Assembly: GCF_029784135.1 (NCBI RefSeq) | Contig: NC_073746.1 | Coordinates: 34,639,378 to 34,703,377, forward strand | Direction: 5' to 3' | DNA from: Toxorhynchites rutilus septentrionalis | Taxonomy: Eukaryota > Arthropoda > Insecta > Diptera > Culicidae | DNA length: 64,000 nt | Part shown: piece after piece, positions 1 to 11,369 of the stretch | How the letters are laid out: each line of letters starts with the position of its first letter | Position numbering within the stretch: the first letter of the stretch is position 1 | The notes under the pieces: generated by a model | What the model saw: the letters and a program-made list of their open reading frames with translations, nothing else | Told to the model about the DNA's origin: nothing | The model's database searches: none | Made by a program: the position numbers and the translations under genes

Positions 1-261
1 AACCCTTCATAGCAGCGGGTTGAGCCGAAACACATCGAAACACATTAGGATGAGAAAAAAAACAAACGCGGAGCAGAGAAAAACGGCATCCGCACCTGAC
101 GACTGCCCGAACGTCATTTTATATACACTGTTTCGCGAAATTATTGATTTTTTTTGCATATCGGGCGAGGGATGAGGGTGGGAGATGAAAGAAATGAGCG
201 CCATTTTGACAGCCATTCGTGGCTTCCTTCCACCTTTACCTTAAATGTCTCGCTTTATATT
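1..261. other. No gene seen
   Basis: AT-rich sequence with short open frames only. I see no transposon end, RNA gene or protein similarity. The adjoining hAT fossil may extend a little into it. Confidence 0.4.
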
Positions 262-350
262 CTTCACTATGCCTCACTTCTAGGCAAACGTAGAGTGGGT
301 AACTTTCGATTACATCAATAATAAAACTAAGCTTCAACAACGAAACGATG
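262..350 (+). pseudogene. hAT transposase C-terminal fossil
   Basis: The plus strand reads, with one stop codon, a decayed version of the hAT dimerisation motif: Met-Pro-His, then Ala-Asn-Val-Glu, then Asn-Asn-Lys-Thr-Lys-Leu. The same order (MPHTSASVERFF, then a Lys/Asn-rich stretch and an Arg-rich end) appears in the hAT remnant at 8.9-9.05 kb, so both are probably pieces of related transposases. No ends or target duplication are visible. The call rests on short motif similarity and is tentative. Confidence 0.45.
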
Positions 351-400
351 AGCAAGTATTCTTAATGATTTTCAATGGTTTCAGATTTTTCAAAGAGAAG

Positions 401-512
401 TACGAGGGTCGTTCAAAAAGTTTCAGTGCCTCAGAAATTGCGGAAAAATAGAGTTAGGACCAAAAACATGGTGATTTTAGTAATCTACGTTTTATTTTCT
501 ATTTTGCTGCAT
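401..512 (+). repeat. Single arm of a foldback MITE
   Basis: This stretch begins TACGAGGGTCGTTCAAAAAG and continues through CCTCAGAAATTGCGGAAAAA to CTACGTTTTATTTTCTATT. It matches the left arm of the palindromic element at 61952-62163 along its whole length. The opposing arm is absent here, so this is a solo arm or half-deleted copy. Confidence 0.7.
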
Positions 513-2573
513 AATCGCCGTAGCGAGGCATTTAGCTAACCAAAATTTTAATTACAATTTGTCTACTGTTTGCGTTTAGTATTGGAGGTTCTACCCACCT
601 GTGGGGCACGTGTATTTCAACAGCGATTGATTTTGACGCGAAAATTTTCTCTTCTGCTCAAAACAAGATGAGGGATGAGATTTTCAGAATCAAAACCATA
701 ACAAGTTGATCCTTCGAAAAGTTTTTTACTCCGGCCTTCACCTGCCACCGTGATTTATATACACTTTGAACAAGCCACAAGAAACTCTCCGATAAATATT
801 CACCACGTGCTTATTTTAATCAGCCTGGTCGTTAATTGAAATTCCACCATTTAATCTTTTAAGACCTTTCTGCGGCATAACTTTTACGTGGCTCTTGGAC
901 TCGGTTGGTCCCGTACCGTATTAGTACTCTCACTCTTCATCGATCGGAAGAATTTGACAAAATGACCTAAGACCAAGCGAAATTAACGCCGCACCTTCTA
1001 TCTCCTTCCACGGAGATTAGCTTCACGCCGTTGGTATTAGCTAGGAGAATGTTTGTCTAACTTTGTGCCCCTAATCCTTATTAATTACCGACACGATTAT
1101 ACCATTCTGGTGGCTTCGCCAAAATATGTCCCGATTAACGGCGGTGGCGGCGGCGTTGGCCAATTAGCTGCGGGAAGGAATTAATTTGTAGGCAGAAAAT
1201 TTATGACCAGAACATAGGGCGATGCTGTTTTTGAGCTTTCACTGGAAAACGATTAATATTTTGTTCTTCAATGTAACGGGAATTGCTTGAGATGCTGTGA
1301 TTTATATTTTTTCCTGGATTACATGATATATTCTGCCATTCGTGTTTTTCAATGTTTGTTATGCTCAAATGATTTATCCCTCAAATAACTTCTTAAACTT
1401 TTCTGAGTTTTATTGTCATACTGACGAAAAAATAAATTGAATCAAATTGATTCGGTGTGCGGATAAAAAGTAAATACATTTGCTCTAAAGAACTAATTCT
1501 TGCATGAAATGGTGTGTATGAAACGCGGGCCAATGGTTAAAAATGTGTTATTGTTGGCAGAAAATTATGATTGAGCAGAAAGTGCTATCGGTTATGTCGG
1601 ATATAAAATGTCACGTTGTATAGAGGAAAATCAATTGTAGACAGTATACCGGTCCGAACCACAAACGACTAATGTCGGAGGCGTCATACCGTTCACTGTT
1701 GCCCAGAGGCATATCTGTGTAGGATATTATACGCGGTCCGATTTTACCTGTGGAACCCCGCGCAGCATGATTCCATGTATTATTATTCCGCACTCAAAAC
1801 GGCCTCCACATACTTGCTATAGTGTGGACTTTTCCCCGGGAAAATAGAAAATGCTACGAAAGCGATTTCGGTGGGATCATCGGTCCGAGCAAAACGTGCG
1901 GATTGTGTGCTTCCTGCCTGTGTGAATGATTTTTATTGAAAATTTTACGGTTCGTATAATTCAGTTCAAAGTGGAAAATATGATTTATTACATGGAAGAT
2001 TTATCCCTGCCACTCACGACAGCGGGTGCTAACCGCTGGATGCCAGATTACTGTGTGCTTCCATGGAAGTGAGCAATATTTGGGATTTTTGATGAAGAAA
2101 GCTTCATCAAATCGCCCCGGGAATCTCCCGTCTCTGAATAGTCCTGTCTATCTCAGATGTAGCTAAAAATACAATCTGGAATAATTTGCTGCTGTGGGGG
2201 GGTGTTCCGTAGGGTAACAATTTGCCCACCTTATTGGGTTGAATCTGCCAATCACAGCTAATGGAAAATGGTGTCAATTCTATTGAGGAGGAATATGCTT
2301 CTTTCGACAACCTTTGTCTATTTAATTAATTATTGTTTTTGACGAGGGTGTACAATTTGCCATCGCAAGGTAAATCAGACTTTTCTTCCCCTCTGCTCAG
2401 CCAGCTGTGTTGTGATGATGAGTAATTAAATATGGTATTCCAAAAATCATAGAAAAGTGTTTAAGGTGCATTTTTGTTTCGTCAAAATGAACGTGAATCA
2501 GAAACTTGACGTAAGACAGTGTGACCTTGGAGTAATATCGTTTTAATATGATTTTCATTTTATAATTAATATA
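513..2573. other. No gene seen
   Basis: Two kilobases without recognisable coding sequence. Open frames are under 70 codons and show no family motif. A short GC-rich patch near 1140-1170 holds GGCGG repeats. This could be unique host intergenic or intronic DNA. Confidence 0.4.
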
Positions 2574-3740
2574 TTAGGCTGTCGAAAAAGTCCTGCGGTA
2601 TTCCCGCGAGGTGTCGTTGTAAGCGCGTAGTTCTAGTTGTATTCATTGTATCGAATCATACTATAGCTTGTTGGAAAGGTATTTTTGCGCGCTATTATAT
2701 AGTCCTTGACAGTGTTTTGTTTTGTTAAGTCGTTCGTGAGTTATAGTGTCGCAAATATGGAGCAAAATAAAGAGAAAATCCGACATATTTTACAGTACTA
2801 CTATGACAAAGGCAAAAATGCATCTCAAGCTGCCAATAAAATTTGTGCAGTTTATGGACCCGATACAGCTTCCATTTCCATCGCACAACGATGGTTTCAA
2901 CGTTTTCGTTCTGGTGTAGAGGTCGTCGAAGATGCGCCACGCTCCGGAAGGCCTGTCGTCGAAAATTGCGACAAAATCGCTGAATTAGCCGAGAAAGACC
3001 GGCATAGTAGCAGCCGTAGCATCGGCCAAGAGCTGGGGATAAGTCATCAAACCGTTATTAACCATTTGAAGAAGCTTGGATTCACAAAGAAGCCACACAC
3101 GTTGACGCAAAAAACATCTTTGACCGAATCGACGCATGTGAATCGCTGCTGAATCGCAACAAAATCGACCCGTTTCTGACGCGGATGGTGACTGGCGATG
3201 AAAAGTGGGTCACTTACGACAACGTGAAGCGCAAACGGTCGTGGTCGAAGCCCGCTGAAGCGGCTCAGACGGTGGCCAAGCCCTCATTAACGGCCAGGAA
3301 GGTTCTGCTGTGTGTTTGGTGGGATTGTCAAGGAATAATCTATTATGAGCTGCTTCCATATGGCCAAACGCTCAATTCGGACCTGTACTGCCAACAACTG
3401 GACCGCTTGAAGGTAGCACTCATGAAGAAGAGTCCATCTTTGATAAACAGAGGCCACATTGTCTTCCATCAGGACAACGCCAGGCCACACACTTCTTTGG
3501 TGACACGCCATAAGCTCCGGGAGCTCGGATGGTAGGTTCTTTTGCATCCGCCGTATAGTCCGGACCTTGCACCAAGTGACTACCACCTGTTCTTGTCCAT
3601 GGCGAACGAGCTAGGTAGTCAGAAGTTAGCCACAAAAGAGGCCTGTGAAAATTGGCTATCCGAGTTTTTTGCCAATAAGGAAGCGAGCTTCTATAACAGG
3701 GGTATTATGAAGTTGGCATCTCGTTGGGAACAAGATTGTA
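2574..3740 (+). mobile_element. mariner-family DNA transposon, 3'-truncated
   Basis: The left end reads TTAGGCTGTCGAAAAAGTCC, typical of mariner inverted repeats, preceded by a TA. A leader of about 180 bases comes before the transposase ATG. No matching inverted repeat follows the transposase: after the Trp-Glu-Gln near the protein's end the sequence passes into a repeat also found at 37.15 kb. The element therefore lacks its right end and cannot move on its own. Confidence 0.85.
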
Positions 3741-3760
3741 TCCATATGAATTCGACATGA
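2757..3760 (+). pseudogene. mariner transposase, frameshifted, with stop
   Basis: This is a decayed mariner transposase (cut-and-paste integration at TA). From the ATG at 2757 the first ~115 residues hold the paired helix-turn-helix DNA-binding region, with an RSGRP hook at about residues 76-80. The frame shifts by one base in an A-run near 3108-3115. The catalytic part continues with VTGDEKW (first Asp), HQDNARPH (second Asp) and YSPDLAPSDYHLF (third Asp), spaced as DD34D, the mariner signature. An in-frame TAG at 3533-3535 interrupts it between the second and third Asp. The tail diverges after the Trp-Glu-Gln near 3735. At least two lesions make it non-functional, but the catalytic triad itself is intact. 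Confidence 0.9.
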
Positions 3761-3771
3761 ATCGGTTCAGT

Positions 3772-3905
3772 AGAACTTGAGATATCGTGTACGCCAGTTG
3801 AAAAAAAAACTAGTTTCGAGAATAACGCGTTTGAAGTTCATTGTTATGGCCGTACCAAGTTAAATACCGCATCGCTAAAATGGCTCCAACTTGGTAAATA
3901 ATAGG
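3772..3905 (+). repeat. Dispersed repeat shared with 37.15 kb
   Basis: The sequence around GAGATATCGTGTACGCCAG and CTAGTTTCGAGAA, followed by ACGCGT, a Cys/Gly-rich patch and ACCG, recurs at 37155-37300. The mariner end runs directly into it, so it may be the older repeat into which mariner inserted, or a breakpoint filler. Confidence 0.6.
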
Positions 3906-3969
3906 ATTTTCGATAAGCTCTTTCTAGGGTATATCCTTTAATGCCTAAACTATAGAATATGAAGGGAAA

Positions 3970-4995
3970 AAATTGATTTATTTGAGCGCTAAATACATTC
4001 AATACCCATGTCAAGGATAAGGATCTTGAATAGTTTGTGTAAATTGTCGCCTGTATTTTCCTTATAAAATCGTTTTAGTTACTGTTGATCATTGCTTTAT
4101 AATTACATTCAACTAGTGTTCCTAAGATTTTAAGATTCTTTCCTTCTTTTATTCGAGTGGGACCCATTTTGCATTTATTGAATCGAATAAACCCCCATTT
4201 TTTTAAATTCGTCTTTATTTTTTTGCGAATTGAGAAAACACTTCAATTAATACTTCAAACTAATCAGCAATTAGAAGATTATCCGCGAATCCAAATACTT
4301 CATAAAAATTGTCCATGATAAGAATCCCATTCAAATGTATGTACAAAGTCCTTATGAAAATTTCAAGATACAACAACAATAAAATCATTGACATTAGATA
4401 TCCATGTCTTACCGACCGATTTGAACTTCTTCTGATATAAATCCATTCACCAAAATTCTTGACGATGCATTTTTGTACATCGTTTCAGAAAATTTATAAT
4501 TTTCAGTGGAATCTTAAACTTATTGAAAAATTTCCACAAACACACATGGCTCACTGAATCAAAGGCCTTTTTCCAAATCAATGACCATAAGAACGATCTT
4601 GAATTTCTTTGATTTTCTATTAGACTTCTAATTGCATCTAGGTTGTTAGCGCATGATTGGTTCTGATTTTCTCCGGTTTGCCCTGCATCATGTAAGGAAT
4701 CGATCGCTTTCGCAAACCTGTTTGCTATTATTTTCGTCTGGATTTTAAAGTCCGTATTTAACAAACTTATTGGTCTGAAATCGCCTAGAATTTTTCTTGT
4801 GAATGAGCGTTATAATTCTCGATGAAAAAATTTCCATTGGCTTCAGTATGCCAGCCAAAAGACCATTTTACAGTTTCAGTAAATTTTCTTTGAGAATCTT
4901 AAAATGAGTCGCATAAAACTCATAATTAATTTCATCCGGACCAGGGTATTTTTTCTTGGTTGCATTCTCAATTATCATCATAGGTTCTTCCTCAT
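3970..4995 (-). pseudogene. L1-like reverse transcriptase remnant
   Basis: Read leftwards from ~4990, the minus strand gives, across several frames and stops, the order of RT blocks typical of L1-clade LINEs: a GPDEINYEFY finger motif (~4925-4960), a block starting LLNTD-like (LNTDFKIQTKIIANR, near 4760), the K-AFDSVSH palm block (~4545-4565), and FADN (4279-4290) where the catalytic YADD box should be, so the second Asp reads Asn. Downstream Gly/Asn/Lys and Leu-rich thumb pieces are still visible to ~3970. No ORF1, endonuclease, poly-A tail or target duplication was found. It is an old, 5'-truncated fragment. Confidence 0.65.
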
Positions 4996-5335
4996 CAATG
5001 GTATCCACTAAAGCATGCTGGCTGTCTCCATTCAGAAAGTTTTATACAGACCTCAAAGCAAGGAACTGATCATAGTTGAGGTTTCGTTTTACGACATTTT
5101 TTTATTGTTCCGTATTCTTATCAATTTGTACCGTATTTTGAGTATAACGAAAAATATATTTGTAATACTGACCAGTTGTACAACGATTAGTAATTTGTAA
5201 AACAATAATTGACCTTGTTGGAAAAGGTAATGTATATGCCACTAAAGTTACTGTTAGTTTTGAAAAATTTATTAACATTCATCAAGGTCAAAAGTAAAGA
5301 ATATTTTTGACTAGTGGGGTGCAAAGTGTTCTCAA
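4996..5335. other. No gene seen
   Basis: AT-rich sequence between the LINE remnant and an E-family left end. Small open frames only. Confidence 0.35.
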
Positions 5336-5395
5336 AAAAAATATAGAGACCTGTGTCAGATACAAAACCGCATTGTTGACGCAGGACTTGGAATT
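5336..5395 (+). repeat. E-family left end, solo
   Basis: An A-run, a weak hairpin (TGTGTC...GATACA), ACCGCA, then GTTGACGCAGGACTTGG. This is the same order as the left ends at 7.1, 20.5 and 31.06 kb but more diverged. No matching right end follows before the next element, so it is probably a truncated copy. Confidence 0.5.
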
Positions 5396-6321
5396 ATATG
5401 GTTCCCTTCGTTTGTTCATCACTCCGGCTTTGGTCGGATAAACATTGGAGTTACATCATCAGCGCCTTTTATGAAAACAATCCGGCTTCAGTCGACATTT
5501 TGGCTTTCCCCGCTCTGAATCGGTCCTCTATGCTTAAAACAATTTGAACGTGGTTAACCTGTTTGACTGCCACAGGGAGTTGCCTCGTTTCGATTTGAAC
5601 TTCCATCTCTACAGAATCATATTAACTCAGGAATCAAATGGACATTATCATGTCAGTCGCAAAAAGCTTGGTGAAAAAGTGTTTCAGACAACCCTTCTAC
5701 ACGCGTTTTTCATGGATCATGATGAGGGTAGCTTCCACCAAACTACTTTCGGTATTGGATGGCTGACAGTTCAACTGTTTCCATTTTTTTTTCGATCCTC
5801 TAAAGTGATTTTGCTCTTGAACTTCGTATCAAGCAAAACCGTTGTGTGTGACATCAGCATTAGGAGAGATTGTCGGCTGCTTGCTAGTTGGAGCTAGAAT
5901 AATTGTTAGAAATCGCGAATGACTTATTTATACCCATTAAGTTATAAACAGGCGGGGCTAATTTTCAATATATCCTCTCTCCACAGTGTCCGTACAAGCG
6001 AACGCTGCACTAATACAGATAAAATTTATAAATAAAATTAGTGAAGTATTGTAATTATTTTTTTTTAGAATTCATAAATTTTAATAAAAATTTAGTATTT
6101 AAAATACTAAATATCATCGTAAATAATAAAATAAGGTAATTAAAGTTCTACAAACTGCTAGTAACATTAAAAAGTAACTAAATTTTCAATGATATTTCGG
6201 ACGACTAATTTACACACGCCTTATTCGCAGAGGTATATAAAAATACTACCTCGCGACTCCACTCGTTCATCGGTATAGAAAGCACTGAAATCTACAGAAC
6301 AATTGTTTGGGAAAATCGATA
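5396..6321. other. No gene seen; possible E-element remains
   Basis: The longest frame (5544-5897, 117 codons) shows no family motif and I do not call it a gene. A TATATAAAAA box at about 6232-6243 sits in GAGG...CCTC flanks, and a 21-base near-palindrome (TTTAGTATTTAAAATACTAAA) lies near 6091-6111. Confidence 0.35.
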
Positions 6322-6323
6322 TA

Positions 6324-6775
6324 CAGGGTAACTTCGATATAACGTACATTTTACTTTCAAAATTGTACGTTATATCGAATTGTACGTTATATCGAAGCAT
6401 AATAAAGAACTCTGAAACGTAGCTTATATTACTTTATTGTATTGCTGTTTGAGTAAGGTACATGAATAAATTCAATTAGAAGACGAAGCTAACTTTTCTC
6501 ATGATGTTTCCCTACGTTCTGTTGATTGTAGTTTGATTCATTTAGAATCCGGAATCACAAAACAGATGTATTTCGGGATTGGTTAAAGTTGCAACACAAG
6601 CTGTAGTATCAAAATACAGATAATTTATTGTTCTTTCAGAAAAGAAATATGCAAATAATTTTTTTTTTAACTTTGATAATGTGTACGTTATATCAAGGTA
6701 AAATGTACGTTATATCGAGTGACGTTATATCGAAGGTACGTTATAACGAGGGTACGTTATATCGAAGTTTCCCTG
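6324..6775. mobile_element. pogo/Tigger-like MITE
   Basis: A 452-bp element with inverted ends CAGGG(T/A)AACTTCGATATAACG and a TA duplication on each side (6322-6323 and 6776-6777). CAGG-type ends with TA duplications fit pogo/Tigger-group elements. The terminal regions are built from repeats of TACGTTATATCGA: three units at the left, five at the right, in opposite orientation. No transposase is encoded, so it would need one in trans. Confidence 0.8.
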
Positions 6776-7103
6776 TATTTCCATTTTTTTGTCAATTTAA
6801 ATCATATGTGGATTAGGCAATCGTAATGTATAATATATCAAACAATTCTCGGATAATTTTCAATTCGATTGGTATACAAACCATCAATATCCGTTGACAG
6901 CAAAAATAGTTATTAACGCGAAAACTATTTCATAAAAAACGTGACTTGTTCTCTGATTTGGCCCTTGCAGAATAACGAAGCCTTGACGTAGGACTAGTTG
7001 AGTGAAATAGGTGGTGAAATAGGTAGGTGAAATACCGAAGGTAATTTTTTTGAAGCTGTGAGAAATTTTCGTAGACGTTGGAGTATAAAAAAAATTAAAG
7101 TAG

Positions 7104-7776
7104 GTTATATCTGTGATATAATCGCAAGGTGGACGTAGGACTACCGTTGGCTTAGCAATCAATAAGTAACAAACATATAACTGTTAGACATTTTATCTAT
7201 CGAATAAAGTAAGTATCATACCACTTCATTGAGCCAGGAAAAAAATATTAACGCTCAAAAGACGAATCGATTTCTCCTTGGCACAAATTATAACCGGGAT
7301 TGTGAGAGGGAGAAGCATAGTATTTAGGTGAGCGAGCGAGACCATTTCCCTGTAACTACTGCAATTACAAAAAATATGGATTTCCGAGCGGCACCGGCTT
7401 ATAACCCTTCGTACAGTCCGGTGGCAGAAAAGAAATGGGATTGTGAGAGAAGAACATAGAGTTAGGTGAGCGAGCGAGCGAGGGTGACCATTCTTATCTC
7501 ACATCGCAATAACAAGCAAATGTATTTCCGAGCGGGCACCTGTTTATATACTGATGTGTGTGATTTTAATTAAAAAATTTCAAAACAATTTTAACATTTA
7601 ACAATCATCGAACTCTTGGATATTTTGTCTTTTGAATGAAACGATTATGATACCACTCCGTTCAGCCGGCAAAAAGGTATTAAAGTTCGAAACCTTGCAC
7701 CCCAAGCGTCACGCTCCCGTTTTCGTATCTTTGAACTTACACCCCGGTACAGAAAGGAAAGACGTAGTCCTACGTC
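7104..7776 (+). mobile_element. E-family element (copy E2)
   Basis: The left end has hairpin GTTATATC-TGT-GATATAAT (7104-7122), CGCAAGG, then GGACGTAGGACTACCG. The right end is the near-palindrome GACGTAGTCCTACGTC (7761-7776). The two ends therefore form a ~14-base inverted repeat, GACGTAGGACTAC. There is no coding sequence. Inside are two similar promoter-like modules (separate entry). The family matches no superfamily known to me, and I could not define a target duplication. Confidence 0.6.
7281..7557 (-). promoter_or_regulatory. Tandem promoter-like modules inside E2
   Basis: Two related ~110-base modules (about 7296-7404 and 7436-7551) each contain, on the minus strand, a TATA-like box (TATATAAACAGGTG; TTATAAGCCGGTG) followed by GC(C)GCTCGGAAAT, and a run of CTCGCTCGCT. 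A third TATAA-like site (7284-7296) starts another partial module. Tandem duplication of a core promoter is an inference; no transcript is known. Confidence 0.35.
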
Positions 7777-8105
7777 AAAAGGAAGACTGATCTAGGTAAA
7801 GCATAACAGTATTATATGAAAGTTAAGAAAGTTAAGATTCGAAATGGCATTAGTAAAAAAAAAACTTTCTGTTCATATAAAGTACAGGAATTATAATGAA
7901 TGGGATAAAAAGAAGGAACGAATAATCCGTACAAGTTGCAAATCGTTCTGTGTGAATTTTTTCAGAAAAGGGAAACAAATTTCTAAAATGTGAGGAATTC
8001 GTGAAGCTTACTGATTTTGTGTTTGCCTAATAGTATCACATTAGTAAAAAATGATAAATTCTACTATGATCAATATTTGGACAACAGAAAAGTCGTGACA
8101 TAAAC
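7777..8105. other. No gene seen
   Basis: Short spacer between E2 and the hAT element, AT-rich, no features. Confidence 0.35.
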
Positions 8106-8113
8106 GCTATAAA

Positions 8114-9279
8114 CAGTGTTGCCACATGTACTGATCTATCTGGAATGGTACAGATTCTTTCGTTATTTTTGGTACAGATTCTGTACGGTATAGAGTACAG
8201 ATTATCGTCAAAAAGTACGGATTGGTACAGATTTTTTCCATTTGTGAAAATTCTTACATTTGGTACATGACGACGAATGATTGATTAGTTTCATAAGGAC
8301 GAAATTGCTTACAAAGATCGTCTGAAAGCATTCGCGTCAAACGGAGCGACGTATGTTTTGCCCCAGACCAACATATTGAATCGTTTGTTCCAGGCTGAAA
8401 ACCCTGAATTTACGATCCTACATGAAGAGCTGAAAGATTTTTATTTGATCTGCGAGCAATCTTACGAGGTTTTAATATCCAATTCTATTAAATATGAAGA
8501 TCATTTGAAAAGCTACGAGAATTTTAGGTTGGAATAGCAGCAGAAGAAATTATCAGACAATGGACAGCGAAAGGCAGATCATTTCAAAGGATATTTTTCC
8601 GTGGAGCTGATCAAACAAATGAGAAAAAGATTCAATTTTGATGATTCGACGCTCAAGTCTACGGCAATGTGAAATCCCAGAAACTTTTCCAATTTGACTA
8701 GCATTAACGTGGTGTTAGAAGCGTTTCCAGGATTCTACAATGGGAATGTACAAGATGTGGAGAATTAATTTTATAGCCTAAAGATAAAATTACTTTGTAA
8801 GGAAATCACAATTTCAGAAAACGAGCATGTGCAGGGTTGTTGGACTAAATTTGGATGCCTAAAAAGAATTGATGGTTCGCTCGCCTTTTCGGCGCTTCGA
8901 TGCGTTGTTTGTAACGTTCTCACTATGCCTCACACCTCGGCAAGTGTCGAGCGATTTTTTTTCTGAATATAATCAGAACAAAAAATAAGCTTCGAAATCG
9001 GCTCCGCAACGATGAACGCTATTTTGAGATTAACGGGGTTTGATTAAACATCGTGGTGGCAGCTCGAAAATTAAAAAAAATAGTATGCAATTTAGATTCA
9101 AATAAACTGTGTAAAAACATCATCAAACACACGAATTACTTGCGAATGTAAATGTAGTGTTTGTAGTATATAAATGAGTATTTTTTCAACGCTAATAAAT
9201 TTTTGGATATTTTTGGAAAAAAGTACATATGAGGAAGATTTTTGACCCCTCTGGTACAGATTTAAATGTGGCAACACTG
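8114..9279 (+). mobile_element. hAT transposon, degenerate, with 8-bp duplication
   Basis: The ends are inverted: CAGTGTTGCCACAT at the left and ATGTGGCAACACTG at the right. They are flanked by GCTATAAA (8106-8113) and GCTATAAT (9280-9287), an 8-base target duplication with one change, as expected for hAT elements. Length is 1166 bp. Repeats of GGTACAGATT lie just inside both ends (about 8144-8235 and 9253), plausible transposase binding sites. Confidence 0.88.
8290..9045 (+). pseudogene. hAT transposase remnant
   Basis: Reading through stops and shifts, the plus strand keeps hAT-like pieces: a segment beginning HKDEIAYKDRLKAF (~8294), a central acidic segment, and the C-terminal dimerisation motif MPHTSASVERFF (~8925-8965) followed by Asn/Lys-rich and Arg-rich residues. 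The N-terminal BED zinc finger and much of the catalytic core are missing, so this is an internally deleted, dead copy. The fossil at 262-350 carries the same C-terminal motif. Confidence 0.75.
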
Positions 9280-9289
9280 GCTATAATAA

Positions 9290-10997
9290 TTGTCAAACAT
9301 AACTTTATGGAATGTGACATATTTTATGATATAATTTCCAATAATCATAATCTCCTTCGCAAAAGTATCTTCCGCATATAAATATTCTTTCGTCATAGAG
9401 AGCAAGGCAAGTACATAAAAAATGTCTGATTGATTGGTTTTATTCAATCAATTAAATTCTTCAAAAAATAAGTCTTTTTGTTCATTGTTTTAGGTACAGG
9501 TGTCCCGTTTTTATTCCTGAGCTATTTGATCAGCCTACCACTGGCGATTTTTTTAATGTAATCGGATACTGTTGGTGCAATAATCAAACTATCTTTGTTC
9601 TTAACGTCAAAAGATATTGCATTTTGAAACTTGATAAATGCTCACTTTCTCTTCTTCCAGAAGTAACGCTTCATTACAGCGTTTTGCATATTATTTGAGT
9701 TGGCTTTGCTCAAATTCTAGCATTCTAGACATGATGATTACCAACCAAGAAACCAACGCAACTGACTGAATTCTTAAATGAATCTAAAATCTTGCAAAAG
9801 AATCTTGCCTGAACTTTATATTGTACATTTCGAATACTCAGGCTCAAACTCGTCAGAGACAAATGAAAAAAATTTACTGCAAAAAAAAACAACAAAACCG
9901 CACAGAAAACCAATGATGTCTTCTGCACACTGTACGCTGTTAAAAAAGGTGCTGTTGAAACATGGCGAAATGTGAAAACGTATCGTCTGGAGCAAGCGAA
10001 AACCAGACGAAAACATCGCCTCGAGAATTTCATTCAAAATTTTATTACTTTAATGTGTTTAACCTTTATTTTCCCAGCTGTTAGGGGCGAGGACAAAAAT
10101 AATCATATCGTTTTTTTTTCTTAAAAGCCATTGCAATCAATTTACCAAACCATTGCGCATCATGCTTCACTGCAATAAAACAGCAATCGCTCCCCATGAG
10201 GATAATTCCATCTCCAACTATTCGGGGATCACTGCGAAACAAATTACACCCAAACCGGTTCAATCAGTTCTACGCGGCGAAATGCTGCTGCCAGGATTAT
10301 TTCTTAAGAAAAAAAATAACAAATTGCAGCAGCAAGACGCGTGTCCCAGCTCAAGCGGTGCTCTCTATCCCAGGGCTCAAATTTGTGCGCGCATTTATGC
10401 TAAACTAACAAAACTTAATCCCCGTGAAATCGAGTTCTCTTGAATCGTTTTCCATCCAGGCTAGCGAAAACAGCAACAGCAACAACAAGTGCGCCGCTAT
10501 AGAACGACTTAACGTCGTCATCATCGTCATCGGCGTGGGGGAAAATCAATTTTCTTTTCGTTTTCATATTCATTTGCTCGTTTTTGGATGGCACTTTTGC
10601 TGCACTGCGAACTCTGCGAATCCACACAAAGACGAAATATGTTTTCTGATTGATCCTTATTCTTCGAGGACGACGACGAAGTGCTATGGTGTGGTGCTCG
10701 AGCAGCAGTCATGCTATGCCCCGCTATTATGCATCGTTGGGAAATGCACTGATCCGATCCGAAAGAGGAACCGTTGACACTGTGCAGCTGGATGCTGGCG
10801 AAGAGAAACTTGTTTGGCTTTGTAGCTACACACCGGAAATCGATTCTCAATCTAGATTCCCTTCCTTTTCTGGGAGGAGGCCAAATTGAACCGTCGCACA
10901 GTTTGGCCGTTCTGAAAAAAGACGGTCAAAAATCTTTTCTTATCTTACCTTACATTTTAGAGCTTGGGTTTCTTCAGAAAAGTTGTTCAGAATGTTG
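9290..10997. other. No recognised gene; GC-richer patch
   Basis: 9290-10100 is AT-rich. 10100-10900 is richer in GC and has overlapping open frames of 70-117 codons on both strands, with CAACAG repeats near 10470. None shows a conserved domain, so I leave them out. This patch could be unique host sequence. Confidence 0.35.
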
Positions 10998-11369
10998 ATT
11001 CGAATATTTTTTTTTTATATATAAATCGTTTATTTTTACAGGCTCAGTTACATTAGTTTAAAGGAGTCGAATTCTTAAGTATATGTTTTAAAACTATACA
11101 TAAATAATTTTCCTAACACTATGGTTAGTAAGGTGGAAAACCGATTACTCGCGGTTTACTCGAGTTTAGAGGGTGACATCTTTCAGGAAAGGGATGGGAT
11201 ATAAGGGAATTGTTACAATGTTGATGATCACACTCGATTCTTAAATCTATTGTATATTTACATTTCAACTTATTTTACTGTTTATACCAAGGGGGCCAAT
11301 CGCTCGCAATGGATGAAAAGGAGGGTATAAGGACATAGGTACAATTACACACGAAGATTGAAGACTATC

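Noticed and set aside
5544..5897. 117-codon plus-strand frame
   Set aside because: No family motif, no start context or neighbours supporting a gene.
10424..10850. Overlapping 96-117-codon frames on both strands
   Set aside because: Compatible with chance in a GC-richer patch; no motif.
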